A DNA stretch of 64,000 nucleotides from Dolomedes plantarius (taxonomy: Eukaryota > Arthropoda > Arachnida > Araneae > Dolomedidae): the NCBI GenBank assembly GCA_907164885.2, contig OU015493.1, positions 118,476,193 through 118,540,192 of the forward strand, given 5' to 3'. The position numbers were made by a program, and so were the translations under genes. Each line of letters starts with the position of its first letter. Within the stretch, counting starts at the first letter, position 1. Below the pieces are notes generated by a model. The model saw only the letters and a program-made list of their open reading frames with translations, had not been told where the DNA came from and searched no databases. This document shows, piece after piece, positions 35,082-47,064 of the stretch.

Positions 35082-35520
35082 CTGAATCCCGGCTTCGCTC
35101 GGGATTCAGTTTCTGTTATTTTTTTCAATGATTAGCCTCATGTTATGATGTTTTACAGTTTTCGCTAAAATTCTTTTGCGGTAGCAAATAGTATTAGTTT
35201 GTTGTCGGTGCTGTCGTTGTTCATCGCTTTCCTCTCCTTTCGATGTTTAAGCTCAAAGACAATCGTATGTCCGACGCGTTAAAAGTTTCTTCATCAGTCT
35301 CACTGCTTCGGATCACTACAATTAGATTTCTGTGCCCTACGAGCTCTTGGGAATGTTTTTTGTTCAGATTCTTGTGTGCGTCTAACTGCATTTCGAATTC
35401 TGTTGGCTTCGCGCTCTTCTGTTTTTTTTCATCACATTGCTCATTTCTCAACAATCTTTGACATTTTCCCTTTACTTCTGCAGGATTAACAGTTGCTCTC
35501 CTCTTTTTGGGCATTTTAAA
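35076..35520 (-). mobile_element. Helitron 3' end with internal deletion
   Basis: On the minus strand the element ends with a 12-bp hairpin, AACTGAATCCCG, an 8-nt loop, CGGGATTCAGTT (35111-35080), followed by CTAA at 35079-35076 and then T. This is the CTRR|T terminus with preceding hairpin expected of Helitrons. It abuts a (TA)n array at 35048-35075. The 5' terminus was not located; the end given here covers only the coding remnant. Confidence 0.65.
35221..35514 (-). pseudogene. Helitron-associated N-terminal coding remnant
   Basis: The frame starts MPKKRRATVNPAEVKGKCQR and continues with RNEQCDEKKQKSAKPTEFEM and SSETDEETFNASDIRLSLS. It resembles the arginine-rich repeated N-terminal motif (SSETxEQRxxRL) seen ahead of the Helitron helicase. 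The rest of the Rep/helicase is absent, and the 3' end of the element lies about 110 bases downstream. Confidence 0.5.
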
Positions 35521-36295
35521 GCATTAATTTACAGCTAGTCAATAACGTTTGAATGGATTTATTATTGTAGAAAAATGATCAATAATGTTTGAATGGATTA
35601 AGATCACATTCAATATTAAAACACAGCAAATCTGGTAATTATTATAGAAAAAGTATATACACGCATTTCATGCTCGGAATTCTTTCTCAAAACTAAATCG
35701 CCTGCTACGTTTCAATGCCACTTTCAGAATTTCTTAATTATAATATACATGTATTTCATGATTGTAATTCTTTCTCAAAACTAAATCATATGCTATGTTT
35801 CAATGTCTCTTCAGTTATATAAATCATCGCGTCAAGACTAAATGCACGTGTTTCTAGCTAAGTCAACGTGTCCTCCAATATATTTGAGTTTGAACAGGTA
35901 GCTTGGGATAGTTTCAATTCATGAAATGGATAGATAACACATTCATTGAAAATTAATGACTTTCCATCCTTATACGAAATTTCATTTTTAAAAAGAAACA
36001 TTCCGGCGTTGCCACGTACATGAAAATAATACATCAAATTCATTCTTGCATGCGCCAATATATTAATAAATCACGTTTTTAATTCATGTCTATTTATTTT
36101 TACGAAAATGTTATAATTTAATTGGCAAGAATGAAATGTTACAATGGCTTTGAACAAAAATATCAGGAGAAATTCGGCGATTTGTTTTTGGCGATTTTCA
36201 TTATCTGTTGATACTTCTAACATAATTCGGGAATGGAACGTCGTAGCGGAATGAAAATAGCGGTGCGTAGTGATTAAATAGTGATGCGTAGTGAT
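35521..36295. other. Gene-free stretch with tandem duplications
   Basis: GTTTGAATGGATT is duplicated at about 35548 and 35588. A block of about 105 bases (ATTTCATG...TCTTTCTCAAAACTAAATC) is duplicated at about 35665 and 35755. No gene was recognised. Confidence 0.55.
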
Positions 36296-36560
36296 ACCGG
36301 TGGCGTAGGGATTAAAAGCGTCAAGCTGCACCCTCACAGGTCCAGAGTTCGACCCTGCGACTGGGCAAGGTCGACCCAGCCTTTCATCCCTTGAGTGGGT
36401 CGATAAAATGAGGACCAAGCATACTTGGGAGTTAAACTCTGGGGTACCACGTCAAGTTGACCACCTCATTGAGACATATGCGGTATGGCACCCCAAGCCT
36501 CAAGGTCAAGAAAGCGGAGATGGGTACCGCCGGCCCTGGTCCACATCGCACTGTTGCGCC
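36296..36560 (+). mobile_element. tRNA-derived SINE, third family
   Basis: A-box region GGTGGCGTAGGGATTAAAAG and B box CAGAGTTCGACCCTGCG, then a body with GTGGGTCGATAAAATGAGGA and ACCAAGCATACTTGGG. It is much less A+T-rich than its surroundings. It is followed by a (TA)n tail. Confidence 0.7.
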
Positions 36561-36571
36561 GTCAGTTTAGT

Positions 36572-36597
36572 TTATATATATATTTATATATATACAT

Positions 36598-36660
<63 letters not shown>
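36572..36660. repeat. (TA)n-(CA)n microsatellite
   Basis: Compound TA, CACACA and TA run after the SINE. Confidence 0.9.
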
Positions 36661-36661
<1 letters not shown>

Positions 36662-37744
36662 TTGTTTTGATCTTTAACAGAAATTATAATAAAACATAAT
36701 TTCTACAACGATAACAGCTGCCTTAGCAAAATTCACATAGATACATGAATTTCTGAAATTGTCGGAGTAGGTTAAATACAATTAATGTACCATTTTATAG
36801 TTAATTAGTTCCATTTATAATTTTTTAATAAACTTATTCAATCGATTTAATTTTTCATTACATAAAGTTTAAAATAAAGCAAAAACTAATAAAAAAATTA
36901 GTGGATTGCTAAGGGAGAAAAAATTATCAGTATTCTACAGTCTTAGGTATCATTAAGTTCGAGAATGTCGGCTTTATCTTTCTATATACCCGAGAGCATC
37001 CTCTGTTTAAGCAACGTTTTTCAGTGCAGTTTAATATAAGTTGAAGGAAGAATTTTATTCAACTAGTTAACATCATATAAAATCATGGATCTGAAATAAA
37101 AATGTTGAAAATTAAAAAACGTGGGAAGCATGTTAAAAATTTATTAAAAAACATTAAAAATTTCTGCAATATTTCTTTTGCTTTATTTTTAACTCCTTTG
37201 AAATGATAATATATCTGAAATTAATATTTATTAAGAAATATAATCCTGTAAACTTCTAAGTAAAAAAATTAAATAACCATCAAAATTCTCTGATACTGAA
37301 ATTGAAGGACAGTGATGTCATAGAACTGGAAAAAATTATTTAAACTCAGGGTAAAATTTAATTATTACAATAGAACATGGAACAAATATTGGACAAGAGT
37401 TGGACAATAATTTAGAAACTCAAAACTCAAATGATGTTCAAGATCACTCGTTCTTAAACGTTAAAACCTCAAGCTTTTTGAAGTGTAAAATTTTAAGAAT
37501 TTTTTTTCCGTAGTCCAAGTTTGAGGACTTTCAATTAGTCAATGATACTCTTTTGTCAGCTTTGTGCAGCACTGCTAGTATTTTTATGACATCCAGCACA
37601 AATTGAAAATTCAAAAATCATTTCTGATGGCCCTGCAAAGTTGGCCAAATTAAATTCAACGCAATTTATAGAAATATTTATTTTACTAAAATATACATAT
37701 ATTTAAATATTGCATTGTGTGTATATAGTATATATATATACACC

Positions 37745-37794
<50 letters not shown>

Positions 37795-38477
37795 TAAAGT
37801 ATTTACTCACGAGTGCCGTAAAATTCACGCGAAAAACCTGCAAAGGAAACCGAAACAATGTAATATTCCTTATCAAATTTTTAAAATGCCACGTTGAGAA
37901 AAAGTGCTAACAACTCTCACCTCATTCATTCTATTTTCATTTTAATACTGACAGCATATGCAATCATTTTGTTTGCTTAAGGGGAAACGCTCTCTTTTAA
38001 ACTTACTGTTTACTTACTTCTTTCTTTGCATCTGTCTAGACATCTTTCTTTTAATAATGCCTAATAGCATTATCTGCTGATTACTATATTTGCTTCCTCA
38101 TAAAGGTAATTTGCTACTATTTAATGTTAAGCATTCTGATTTTTTATTACAGAAAAAGTAAACCGTTAAGGTTTGAAATTAAATGCTTCTTTAATGAAAT
38201 ATCCAAAACTTTTTAAATTCTATACTTTAGCTTGATATATTAAAAAGGTTGTTTGTATAGGTGGAATGCTTTTCTCTTTTGTAGATATTTCCCCTTATGT
38301 TTGTTATTAAATGATTCTATTACATTCTGGAGAATAGAATATTCATTGCTATTTTCTTCCGAGTGTTTTATGCAATATATTTGCCTCGCCAAGCAACACC
38401 TTGGTTATTCGACTTTTGCGGCGAGAGTTTCTATATATATTTCTGCATGTTTCTCTCTCTATATCGATCTATCCATA
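36661..38477. other. Gene-free A+T-rich stretch
   Basis: Contains a (TA)n-(CA)n microsatellite at 37723-37790. No coding frame is credible. Confidence 0.55.
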
Positions 38478-38479
38478 TA

Positions 38480-39785
38480 CAGAGGCTGTTCGCACATATT
38501 TTACACGATTTTGGTAAGCGGTAATAAAAAATCCTTTGCTGCAAAAGAAATAATTGCAATTGTACTATGTTTTTAAAAGTCAAAATTATCGTCTACAGCT
38601 TGAAAGTTTTGTTTTTATTCAAAATGGCGTTTTTAACAAAGCAGTGGTTCGAAGGCTACATTTATGCTCTTCCTGAAGAGAAATATGCATACTCCGTTAT
38701 CCAAAAACGATGTGAGTGTCATGGTTTTGTGATATCTAAAGCGTCGATAGGTAATATCGTCAACAAGAAAGGAAAAAAGGTCAAATTGAAGCCTCAAGTG
38801 GGACAAAAATTCCAAACAAGTATCCAAGGAGAAAACGGGCATCTTCGACTATTGCAAAGGTACGTAGTTTAATGTTAAAAGAAAATCCCCCTAGTCAAAG
38901 GACAGTTGCAAAATCATTAAAATGCTCGGTGTCTACTGTAAACAAAACGATAAACGTTGATTTAAATCTTAAGAAAGCGAAAAAACGCAATGTGCATCGT
39001 TTTCTTCCAAATCATATCGCTGAAAGCAGGAAACGATGCAGAATTCTATATTAGAAACACTTATCCAAAGAAAAATGGAAAACAATTGTCAGAATAGATG
39101 AATCATGGGTGTATTTAAATGATTGCAACAAAAAAAAGAGCCATTTATTATCATAAAAGGGAAGAAAAAAATTTAAGTACATGGTTCAAAGAATTGAAAG
39201 AAAGTTTTTCTAGGGGATTCATGATTGTTGCTGGTTTTTCTTATAATGGCAAGTTAAAAATAAAGAGAGTGGAAAAAAATGTCAAGATTAACTCCACATA
39301 CTATCAGGAACATATTTTATCGCCAATTTTTCTGAATGAAATACCATCGCTTTACCCACAGTGCCATCAATTTGTGAGACTCCATCAGGACAAAGCTAGC
39401 AGTCACACATCAAAATCCACTGTAAATTTCCTAAAAGAAATGGAACAAAAATCTGGTATCAAGGCCATACCCTTCACTGATATCCCTACTAAATCTCCCG
39501 ATGTATAACCTATGGATTTTTGTGCTTTCGGACTTTTATAATCTGCATTATCCAAACGTCGTCCCAAAACCCTTACAGGACTCTGGAAAGCTGTTCAGGA
39601 GGAATGGGATAGAATACCTCTTCTGACACTTCAAAAGGCATTATTATCCTGGAAATTGCGGTGTCGAAAGATAGTTCAGAATAAGGGATGTCAAATAGAA
39701 CATTTAAAACAGAAGAATTTTATGTAATTTAGCTTTGTGAATACAATATACATCGTCTAAAAAATAAATGTGTGAACAGCCTCTG
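38480..39785 (+). mobile_element. Mariner-group transposon, DD41D type
   Basis: Ends are CAGAGGCTGTTCGCACAT and, inverted, CAGAGGCTGTTCACACAT. TA is at 38478-38479 and 39786-39787. The length of 1306 bp and the single ORF region are typical of mariner-group elements. Confidence 0.9.
38624..39727 (+). pseudogene. DD41D (rosa-like) transposase, broken
   Basis: Start ATG at 38624 (MAFLTKQWFEGY). The first helix-turn-helix region includes KYAYSVIQKRCECHGFVISK and the second SQRTVAKSLKCSVSTVNKTI. The first catalytic Asp is in RIDESWVYLND near 39100. The second is in VRLHQDKASSH, and the third in KSPDV, stop, PMDFCAFGLL. The Asp of PMDF lies 41 positions after the Asp of QDKASSH when the TAA at 39506 is counted as one residue, i.e. 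DD41D as in rosa-like (Visitor) elements. Two frameshifts (near 38870 and 39110) and several stops inactivate it. The C-terminus is IEHLKQKNFM at 39727. Confidence 0.8.

Positions 39786-39787
<2 letters not shown>

Positions 39788-39841
<54 letters not shown>
39788..39841. repeat. (TA)n between two TA-targeting elements
   Basis: Separates the DD41D element from the MITE at 39844 and serves as target for both. Confidence 0.9.
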
Positions 39842-39843
<2 letters not shown>

Positions 39844-39845
<2 letters not shown>

Positions 39846-40092
39846 AGGCGATGAAAGGCAAAGTGGTGTAAGTCAGTTAGTCAAGTGGTGTAAGTCAAAA
39901 GAGTTTAACTGCAAAATCTACAAAAAAATCTACCGTAAATTGAACAAATTATAATTCATAGCAACTATTACAATATTGCAAATAATAACTATTTACAATT
40001 CCACTATAAATTGAACATGGAGATTACATATTTGCCCCCAAATGAAAAATGTTGAAAAAGTGACTTACGCCACTTTGCCTTTCAACGCCTCA
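39844..40092. mobile_element. Short MITE, TGAGGCG ends
   Basis: Ends are TGAGGCGATGAAAGGCAAAG and, inverted, TGAGGCGTTGAAAGGCAAAG, continuing as GTGG(T/C)GTAAGTCA. TA flanks both sides. 249 bp, non-coding. Confidence 0.85.
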
Positions 40093-40186
40093 TATATATG
40101 TATGTATATATATATGTATATGTATATATACACATATATATATGTGTGTGTATATGTATATGTATATGTATATACATATATATATT

Positions 40187-40233
<47 letters not shown>

Positions 40234-40240
40234 ATATGTA
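40093..40240. repeat. (TA)n-(GT)n microsatellite
   Basis: TA with GTATATGTATATG variants, then GT to about 40230. Confidence 0.9.
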
Positions 40241-40288
40241 TGTTGATGGACGGGGAAGGAAGGTCCGAAAGTCGTCGGCCTTTGTGAC

Positions 40289-41125
40289 TTAATAACTGCC
40301 CAAGGTCGATACTGGTTATATCTAGATCACAACGAATTATTTCACATGGATAGAATGAAACTATTGAGTCTTTATTCCCCCACTCACGAAGGTTTCGTCA
40401 TAGGTACAAGGTGACTATGTCCCCGTTACTGCATTGAACAAATTAGGCTGTCGTTGCTTATTGGAAATCCAATGGGTACTTGGTCCATATGGGAAGCAGA
40501 CGTTTGCTGAACGTCTACAAGATTTTGGGGAGCAGGAAGTTATTGAAACAAATGTGACTTCCCAAGCTATGAGTTTGATTGGCTTCGATGCAACTGCACT
40601 TTATTATTTTTTAAAAGAAATTAAAGAACACATCTCAGTTTCCCCGAAGAAAATCCCATAGATGATTTCTCGTGGATGGAAGAGTGGTCAGTGCACTTTA
40701 TATTTAAACTCAAGCTGGAATGCTATGTGTTAAGGATCCTGTGTACTAACCCTATTGGATTTGCTCCCCTCATTGTTAACCTATGGAGAGAATGTGTCCA
40801 AGGATTACCGACTTGGATTTAAAGATTTAAAAAAAAACTCCGTAATACAGAAATTTATTTTACACTTTGGGGCATTTTTCGTTTTTTTTAAAATGTGAAT
40901 ATTTTAAAATTTAAACTATTCGGGATCTGGTAGGAAATTTATAAAATGAATCCTGTTTTAAGGTGCAGAAAATTTCAGGCTATCTCAAAATACCATTTTT
41001 ATTGGATTATTAGCATTTATGTTGCTGTAAATACCAGACAAATTTTCTCCATAGGTTAACGTTGAGGTGAGTGAATCCAATAGGGTTAGTACACAGCAGC
41101 CTTAAGTGAATTCATGGCTTTCTAG
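40289..41125 (+). pseudogene. Unidentified decaying coding remnant split by a MITE
   Basis: Three successive frames read like one protein. The first is LITAQGRYWLYLDHNELFHM...SPTHEGFVIGT (40289-40411). The second is GDYVPVTALNKLGCRCLLEI...QAMSLIGFDATALYYFLKEI (about 40410-40640). The third is PEENPIDDFSWMEEWSVHFI...LECYVL (about 40634-40733). The TTAA-flanked MITE 40734-41101 interrupts it, and the frame then continues SEFMAF to a stop near 41123. There is no resemblance to a family I can name. It could be a retrocopy of a host gene or an unknown element ORF. At least two frameshifts are present. Confidence 0.4.
40734..41101 (+). mobile_element. TTAA-flanked MITE family K, copy A
   Basis: TTAA at 40730-40733 and 41102-41105. 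The left end is degenerate (GGATCCTGTGTACTAACCC) and the right end, inverted, is GGCTGCTGTGTACTAACCC. Shared blocks are ATTGGATTCGCTCACCTCAA-like and GGTGCAGAAAATTTCAGGCT. Purine ends plus TTAA suggest Kolobok. Confidence 0.8.
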
Positions 41126-42232
41126 CCGGTGTGCAAGATTGCTTAAATAATTTAAATACCTATGAGAAGTGCAAGCAGCAATAATTTGTAAATATGAACT
41201 CTCGTATATGAGATTTGAAAAGGAGAAAGGAAATGACGACTTGGGGAGTCTTCGGAAAATCAAAACTGCGGTGGTCAGGCAAGTCCTTATACTGAGTTGC
41301 AGTTTTGTAAGTGAAACAAATTCTGATCCGAAAAAAGTTTAATTGCAATTAAAAATAAGAAGAGTTTGTTGGTTTTTTGTCTATCTCGATATCCATAACC
41401 GAAAATCTATCACGATATCCATAACAGAGAAGCCTATGGCTCCTTCAGCGTGTCATCTGAAATGAGAGATCTATCAGTATTGAACTCAAGGATTTGACCT
41501 AAGATTTAAATGCTTTTACCTACTTTAAGAGTGTTTGGTTCAGGTCTGCTGCTTAACCGGCTGCACTTAGTACGAGGCCCCTTTACGCCTTGCCGCCGTG
41601 CGCCACTGATTACCACTCACCAAATGCTTTTAAGGGAGAAGAGAGAAAAAAAATCTCGGCGATTGTCTTCTATCTCCAACGCAGTACTTATGTATGGACA
41701 TGCAAGGTGTGTATGAATGCATGTGTGACGTCACTATCAGAAGGCGGGGTTCCTATTGCGGTGAGGCCCCGATTGGTCACCCGGTTGACTTCAGGGGGCA
41801 GGTAAAGGCTTATGATTCATGAGTGGAGAGATTGGAAATCCGGGATGTCTTCTGATTACTGTCCGCAGTGTATATAACACGATGCGAGGCATTTGCAAGG
41901 AGGATCAGGAAGTTAGATTTCGTTGGAGATAGGCAAGGATCCAGATGATGAGAACAAATTGGGGGCAAAGTTGCGGGGGGTGATTACAGTGTACAAGGGT
42001 CTGTTTTCGGACTTACCATCGATTAGTGCAGAGTGGATCAGACAAGATCTGGAGATGAGCTAATTTTAGAAGAATAAGACTATATGTAATGTTTAAAAAC
42101 TGCCCTACTTTTTTCATATAAAAAGGCAAAATAGCCTTTTTATATGCAACCCCTCTTATCACTGAAAAATGTTTGAGATTCAGAAAAAAGCTCTAGATTT
42201 CGGAGAAAATAACTGATTTTGGGAATAAAATG
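41126..42232. other. Gene-free stretch with a GC-richer promoter-like part
   Basis: No coding frame with known resemblance. The segment around 41720-41900 is described separately. Confidence 0.45.
41726..41900 (+). promoter_or_regulatory. Promoter-like cluster (CRE, GC box, CCAAT, TATA)
   Basis: TGACGTCA at 41726-41733, GGCGGGG at 41743-41749, ATTGG (inverted CCAAT) at 41772-41776 and TATATAA at 41871-41877, all in a local GC-richer patch. Each motif alone could be chance. No downstream coding exon is recognised. Confidence 0.25.
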
Positions 42233-42240
42233 CTTTAGAG

Positions 42241-42816
42241 CAGGGGTTCCCAACCTTTTTCCTACATCGACCCCTTTTAAAAGAATGATTTTCTTCATCG
42301 ACCCCCCTCACATTTTTCTCTATAATATACAGCAGACAACATAATTACTTTACTACTAGCTTTATACATTTGGCCATAAAAGCGGTTCTGATTGTAGTAC
42401 GACTTCATTTTTTGAAAAAGATTCCTTACATTCCATTCTTTCAAATTAAATCATTAAAAAAATTTAGTTTTTTGAAGGTTTTAAAGCGATCTCGCCCCTT
42501 AAGGTCCAGTGATTTTCCCCAGTTTTGCCTAGTGTTGGTACACAAAAAAAGACGACGGCGGCATTCGACGCATGTACAAAAGCGTCATGACATTCAACTT
42601 TAGATGCTTGGATCACACTGCCCTATGCAAATCTGTATTTATACATAATTGAAACGGATGTTATTATCTAATAGTTACATTCCTAAAAAATGAAATTAAG
42701 TTTTAAAACAAAAAAATTTATCATCGACCCCCAATAGACCTCTGGAATACTATAAACCCTTTTTAAACTTCCATCGACCCACAAGGGGTCCACCTGGACC
42801 CCGTTGGAAATCCCTG
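42241..42816. mobile_element. hAT-like MITE
   Basis: Ends are CAGGGGTTCCCAACC and, inverted, CAGGGATTTCCAACG. The 8-bp target duplication is CTTTAGAG (42233-42240) and TTTTAGAG (42817-42824). CATCGACCC is repeated internally near both ends. Non-coding. Confidence 0.85.
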
Positions 42817-42824
42817 TTTTAGAG

Positions 42825-44907
42825 TCATAATGCACACGATACACTTTCTTCAACGTATTTTTAAATGTTATTTAAATGTCAAAAATGTCTGAAAAATATC
42901 AAAATGTCCTTTTCCTGTGACACTTTTTTAAAAGTTCAGATCAGTGAAAATAATTATCTATCTAAACTATTAGATTAATTCAAAATGTTATGAGTTTTGG
43001 TGTTTTTAAAGCTTTTATTTTTTGTGAATGTTTATATTTATTGAAACAATTTGAAACCAATTTATCCACCTTACATAATACACCTATATGTAAAGCTGAC
43101 AAGGGATAAAAAGAAAAAAAAATATTTTATAAGAGAGAGCGGAATTTATCAAAAATGGGTGATATGAAACTATATGAATATATCGACTTATTTTTTTAAA
43201 AATGTGGGCTCAGTGTGTTCTAAAAAGTCCTGCATTAATATACGTGCATGTTTTTTTTTTTTCTGTCATGATAGCCTAGAATGATATCTTAGCTTCAAAC
43301 AGTTAAATTTTTAGTATATTTTTTTTATTTTAAAAATAAAAACTGTAGCACACATACGTAAAAGCATAACTTTTTTTCAAAAAATATAAAATCAGTTAAA
43401 CTACTTATACGCAATAAAAATCTAAGAAGTAACAAAAAACATATCTAAGAAAATTTTTCAAAATATTATTTTGCTTTAAGCGTTTAATATTTGCATCTAA
43501 CATGCAACTACCACATTGTGTAACAGTTATCCTGCATTAATTAGTACATCAGCAATTAATGAATCTCAATTTTTCTTGTCATGTGCTTGAATTCCAACTT
43601 ACATATTATTGTAATAATCATCTACATATCACATTCTCAGTGCAGTAACTCTTAAAAAAAAAATCTTTAAATAAAAACTACTAAATTAGTTATTCCACCA
43701 CCAATTCTGTATGTGCCCTGAAGCCTTGGAGATGGACATGCAAAAGTGACTTGTTTTTGTCAATGTATAAGTAGAAAGTTTCACAGTAATGGGAATCATA
43801 GCATATTCTGTCTTATGATCTCCTAAATCTATGGTATCTTGGATGCACTTTTAACATTTTAAACGTTAAATTATCAGGACTTTAGCATCAGTGACCATTC
43901 AAGCTAATATTGGAGAATTTAAATTGGCAAAACTGTTCAGAGGAAAAAAGAATTTAATACGCTAGCATTGAATAGAGTGAAATTCGTATTTAAAAGTATT
44001 AGTCCCCATACAGAATGTCGTTAGTCGTCATGAGCTGTTAAAAGACAGAACGTTTATACATCGGGAAAATACTAGAAACTTGTGATAGCTTTTGATTAAA
44101 TTTTATAAATATACAAATATATTTAGCCTTTACATGTAGGTGATTTTCGTCGAGATCTAACTTCGAGACACTGTCTTATTTTTCATTTTATTTTGAAGAT
44201 TTTTTTTTAATGTGAATACTCATTCATGCATGTAGGATATTATACTTCTGCATTGCAGCATTAACTCAGCATTATGAAAAATCAGCATTATGAAAATAAT
44301 ATATTTCTTCGTGTTAACAGCATAATAAATAACGTATAATTATAGTATAAGTTATATAAATGTTTATGTGTTTCTATAGTTGGTGCTTTCTATTACTCAT
44401 TATATATGGTATTTCTCCAATTCTGAATACATTTATTAGTGAATGCAGCATTTATCTCCCTTCCGCGCTCGTTCACATTTTCCCCTTTACTTAAAACAGA
44501 ATATTGGTTGAGGCAGGAATCTAACCCATTATCTTCAGTACCTTCATCTATACTAAAAGTCTCAAACTATCGTGTTATACCGTAGTTCAACCGTACAAAA
44601 AAATTTGAAAAATCACTAGTTAATATTCGAAGATTTCAAATCATATATAAATCAAGTACTCACCGAGTTACAATGTTTAAAATGCTCCATATCCCTTTAA
44701 AAATTTTACAATGTTCTGGACACTTGTAAGGTTCACGGAAAAAAAACGGCCTGATTTTATTTATAAAAAAATATTATTTTAAGACTTTTTAGGCTATGGT
44801 AGCTGAACTGAGAAAACTGCCCTTTTAAGATGAGATATGATTTGGATGCGACTTCTGGCTCCTGTTTCTTCTAAGATATCTCATATTATACCTTTTCCAA
44901 TTCATTG
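42825..44907. other. Gene-free A+T-rich stretch
   Basis: Homopolymer runs (poly-T near 43250), no coding frame and no repeat recognised. Confidence 0.55.
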
Positions 44908-44911
44908 TTAA

Positions 44912-45352
44912 GGCTGCTGTGTACTAACCCTATTGGACTCGCTCACCTCAGTGTTAACCTATGTAGAAAATTTGTTCAAGAATTGCCAACTTGGATTTAA
45001 AGATTTTTTTTAAAAAAATGTACTGCGTAAAAGAGAAAGAAATTTTCCATCTTCAGAGAAAGAAATTTTCAGAGAAAGAAATTTTAATTTTTAAAAAATG
45101 CAAATAATATTTTTAAATTTAAATTATTCGGGGAAAAATCTGGTATAGTGTGTTTTAAACGCTCATAAATTCCTTTGGTGGACGAAATCTATAAAATGAA
45201 TCGTGTTGAAAGGTGCAGAAAATTTCAGGCTATCTGCAAATACCATTTTTATTGGATTATCAGCATTTATGTAGCTGTCAATAGAAGACAAATTTTCTCC
45301 GTAGGTTAGCATTGAGGTGAGCAAAATCCAAAAATGTCAGTACATAGCAACA
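44912..45352 (+). mobile_element. TTAA-flanked MITE family K, copy B
   Basis: TTAA at 44908-44911 and 45353-45356. Left end GGCTGCTGTGTACTAACCC. Same orientation as copy A. It contains a triple tandem GAGAAAGAAATTTT at about 45048-45090 that is not in copy A. Confidence 0.8.
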
Positions 45353-45356
45353 TTAA

Positions 45357-46410
45357 GACTTCGTGTAACTAATATGACTTGGGTTCAAATTTATTTAGTA
45401 TTTTTTTTCTCATTTGAATTATTGCCTATGCATACAGAACTGTTTTTTCGAGTTTCATCCTGAGAGTCCAATTATATTTTTAATGAATGATCTATGAGAT
45501 TTTTACTTCCTGTAAGGATTGCATAGAATATATTCGTTAATTAGACTCTTCTTCAACAAAAAAGCGCTTTGTTTATGTATTCACACCACGATTACATCCT
45601 TTCGTTGAATTTTTTTACTTAGACAAAACAATGTTTTAAACTTTCATTCTCTTCGACTTGGTTCGTACATTTTATCTTATGACTATTTATGACTATTTAC
45701 CATATTTTCCTTAATTCTAACATTGAATGAATCACAATACAGGTATATCAAATGCAAAAGAGAAACAAAATTTCGATTAACAAATATATTTGCCTATAAA
45801 TAATTTAATGAACTTATTGTACACACTGAATGATTTTTCGATATAACCATTTTGTGTATTTCGAAACCAAATTAACCAATTTTTTTTTCTGCGAAACATT
45901 TTAATGCTTACGTATTATATTTAACAAAGGCATTATTTTTAAATCACACCCAAATGTGCAAAAACTATTTGCTCATTTGTAATCATAAATAACACGTGCT
46001 CATTTCCTTGCTCTTTGTGATGATTCTTTGGGTGCATTATTCTCCGTTATTCTTCTTTCGAAATTCAATTTAGATGCTTATCATTTATTCTTGTCTTCGT
46101 CTGTTATAAAAGCCCCAAATAATGTGCATTAAATAATTACCATTCTGTACTCCTCCGGCATCAATAGGGTATAAGAGACCCACACATCTTACTTTCATTA
46201 GTATGTTGTTCCATATATGCGGTTGGCGCAGTTTCAAAGAAAAAGGCTAAATTAATTTAAGGAGAACTAAAAGCATTCGTGCTCTGATCATTTTAAGGTA
46301 TCAGGAAGGAAGGAAAGTGTAAAATATTTAAATTGAAATAGTTTTGAAGTCACGTGAGAGGATGAAACTGAAGCCTGGATATCATGTAGTCACATTCGTA
46401 AATTACAGTA
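45357..46410. other. Gene-free A+T-rich stretch
   Basis: Nothing recognised. Confidence 0.55.
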
Positions 46411-46412
46411 TA

Positions 46413-47062
46413 CAGTCGAACCCCGTTATAACGAACTTCAAGGGCCACAGGTTTTGTTCGTTTTATCCAGTGGTTCGCTATATCCGAAAAGTTAAGAAAA
46501 ATGCTAGAGTTCACAAAATGTATAACTCATTAGTTGCAATGTGTATTCAATAATGATGTATTAAAAAATGATAAAATCTATTAAAAATAATAATTAATGA
46601 ATTAAATCGACTAAAATCGATTACATTAAACTGACACAATACAGTCGAGCCCCGTTATAAAGAACCCGGCGTATAACGAACGAAAATTTTGGTTCCGCCG
46701 TTTTCCTGTTGTACGTAATTTAATTAGTATTGTGTCAGGTTAATGAAATCGATTTTAGTCGATTTAATTTATTAATGATCATTTTTAATAGATTTTATCC
46801 TTTTTAGAATACATTATTATTGAATACACATTGCAACTAATGAGTTATACCTTTTGTAAACTCTAGCATTTTTCTTAACGGTTCAGATATAGTGAATTGC
46901 CGGATAAAGCGAACAAAACCTTTGGTCCCTTGAAGTTCGTTACAACGAGGTTCGACTTACTAATTCAATTACGTACAATAGGAAAACGACGGGACCAAAA
47001 TTTTCGTTCGTTATATTCGTGAGTTCGTTATATACCGGGTTCGCTATAACGGGGTTCGACTG
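46413..47062 (+). mobile_element. pogo-like MITE family P, outer copy
   Basis: Starts CAGTCGAACCCCGTTATAAC after TA (46411-46412) and ends GCTATAACGGGGTTCGACTG. It is interrupted at its middle TA by another member of the same family (46642-46957). Compare the intact 325-bp copy at 47557-47881. Confidence 0.85.
46642..46957 (-). mobile_element. pogo-like MITE family P, inner copy
   Basis: Starts CAGTCGAGCCCCGTTATAAA and ends AACGAGGTTCGACT, one base short of the usual terminal G. TA at 46640-46641 and 46958-46959. Opposite orientation to the outer copy. Confidence 0.85.
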
Positions 47063-47064
47063 CT

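Noticed and set aside
36572..36655. CRISPR-like or other structured array
   Set aside because: All tandem arrays seen are simple microsatellites without spacers; a CRISPR array would not be expected in this kind of genome.
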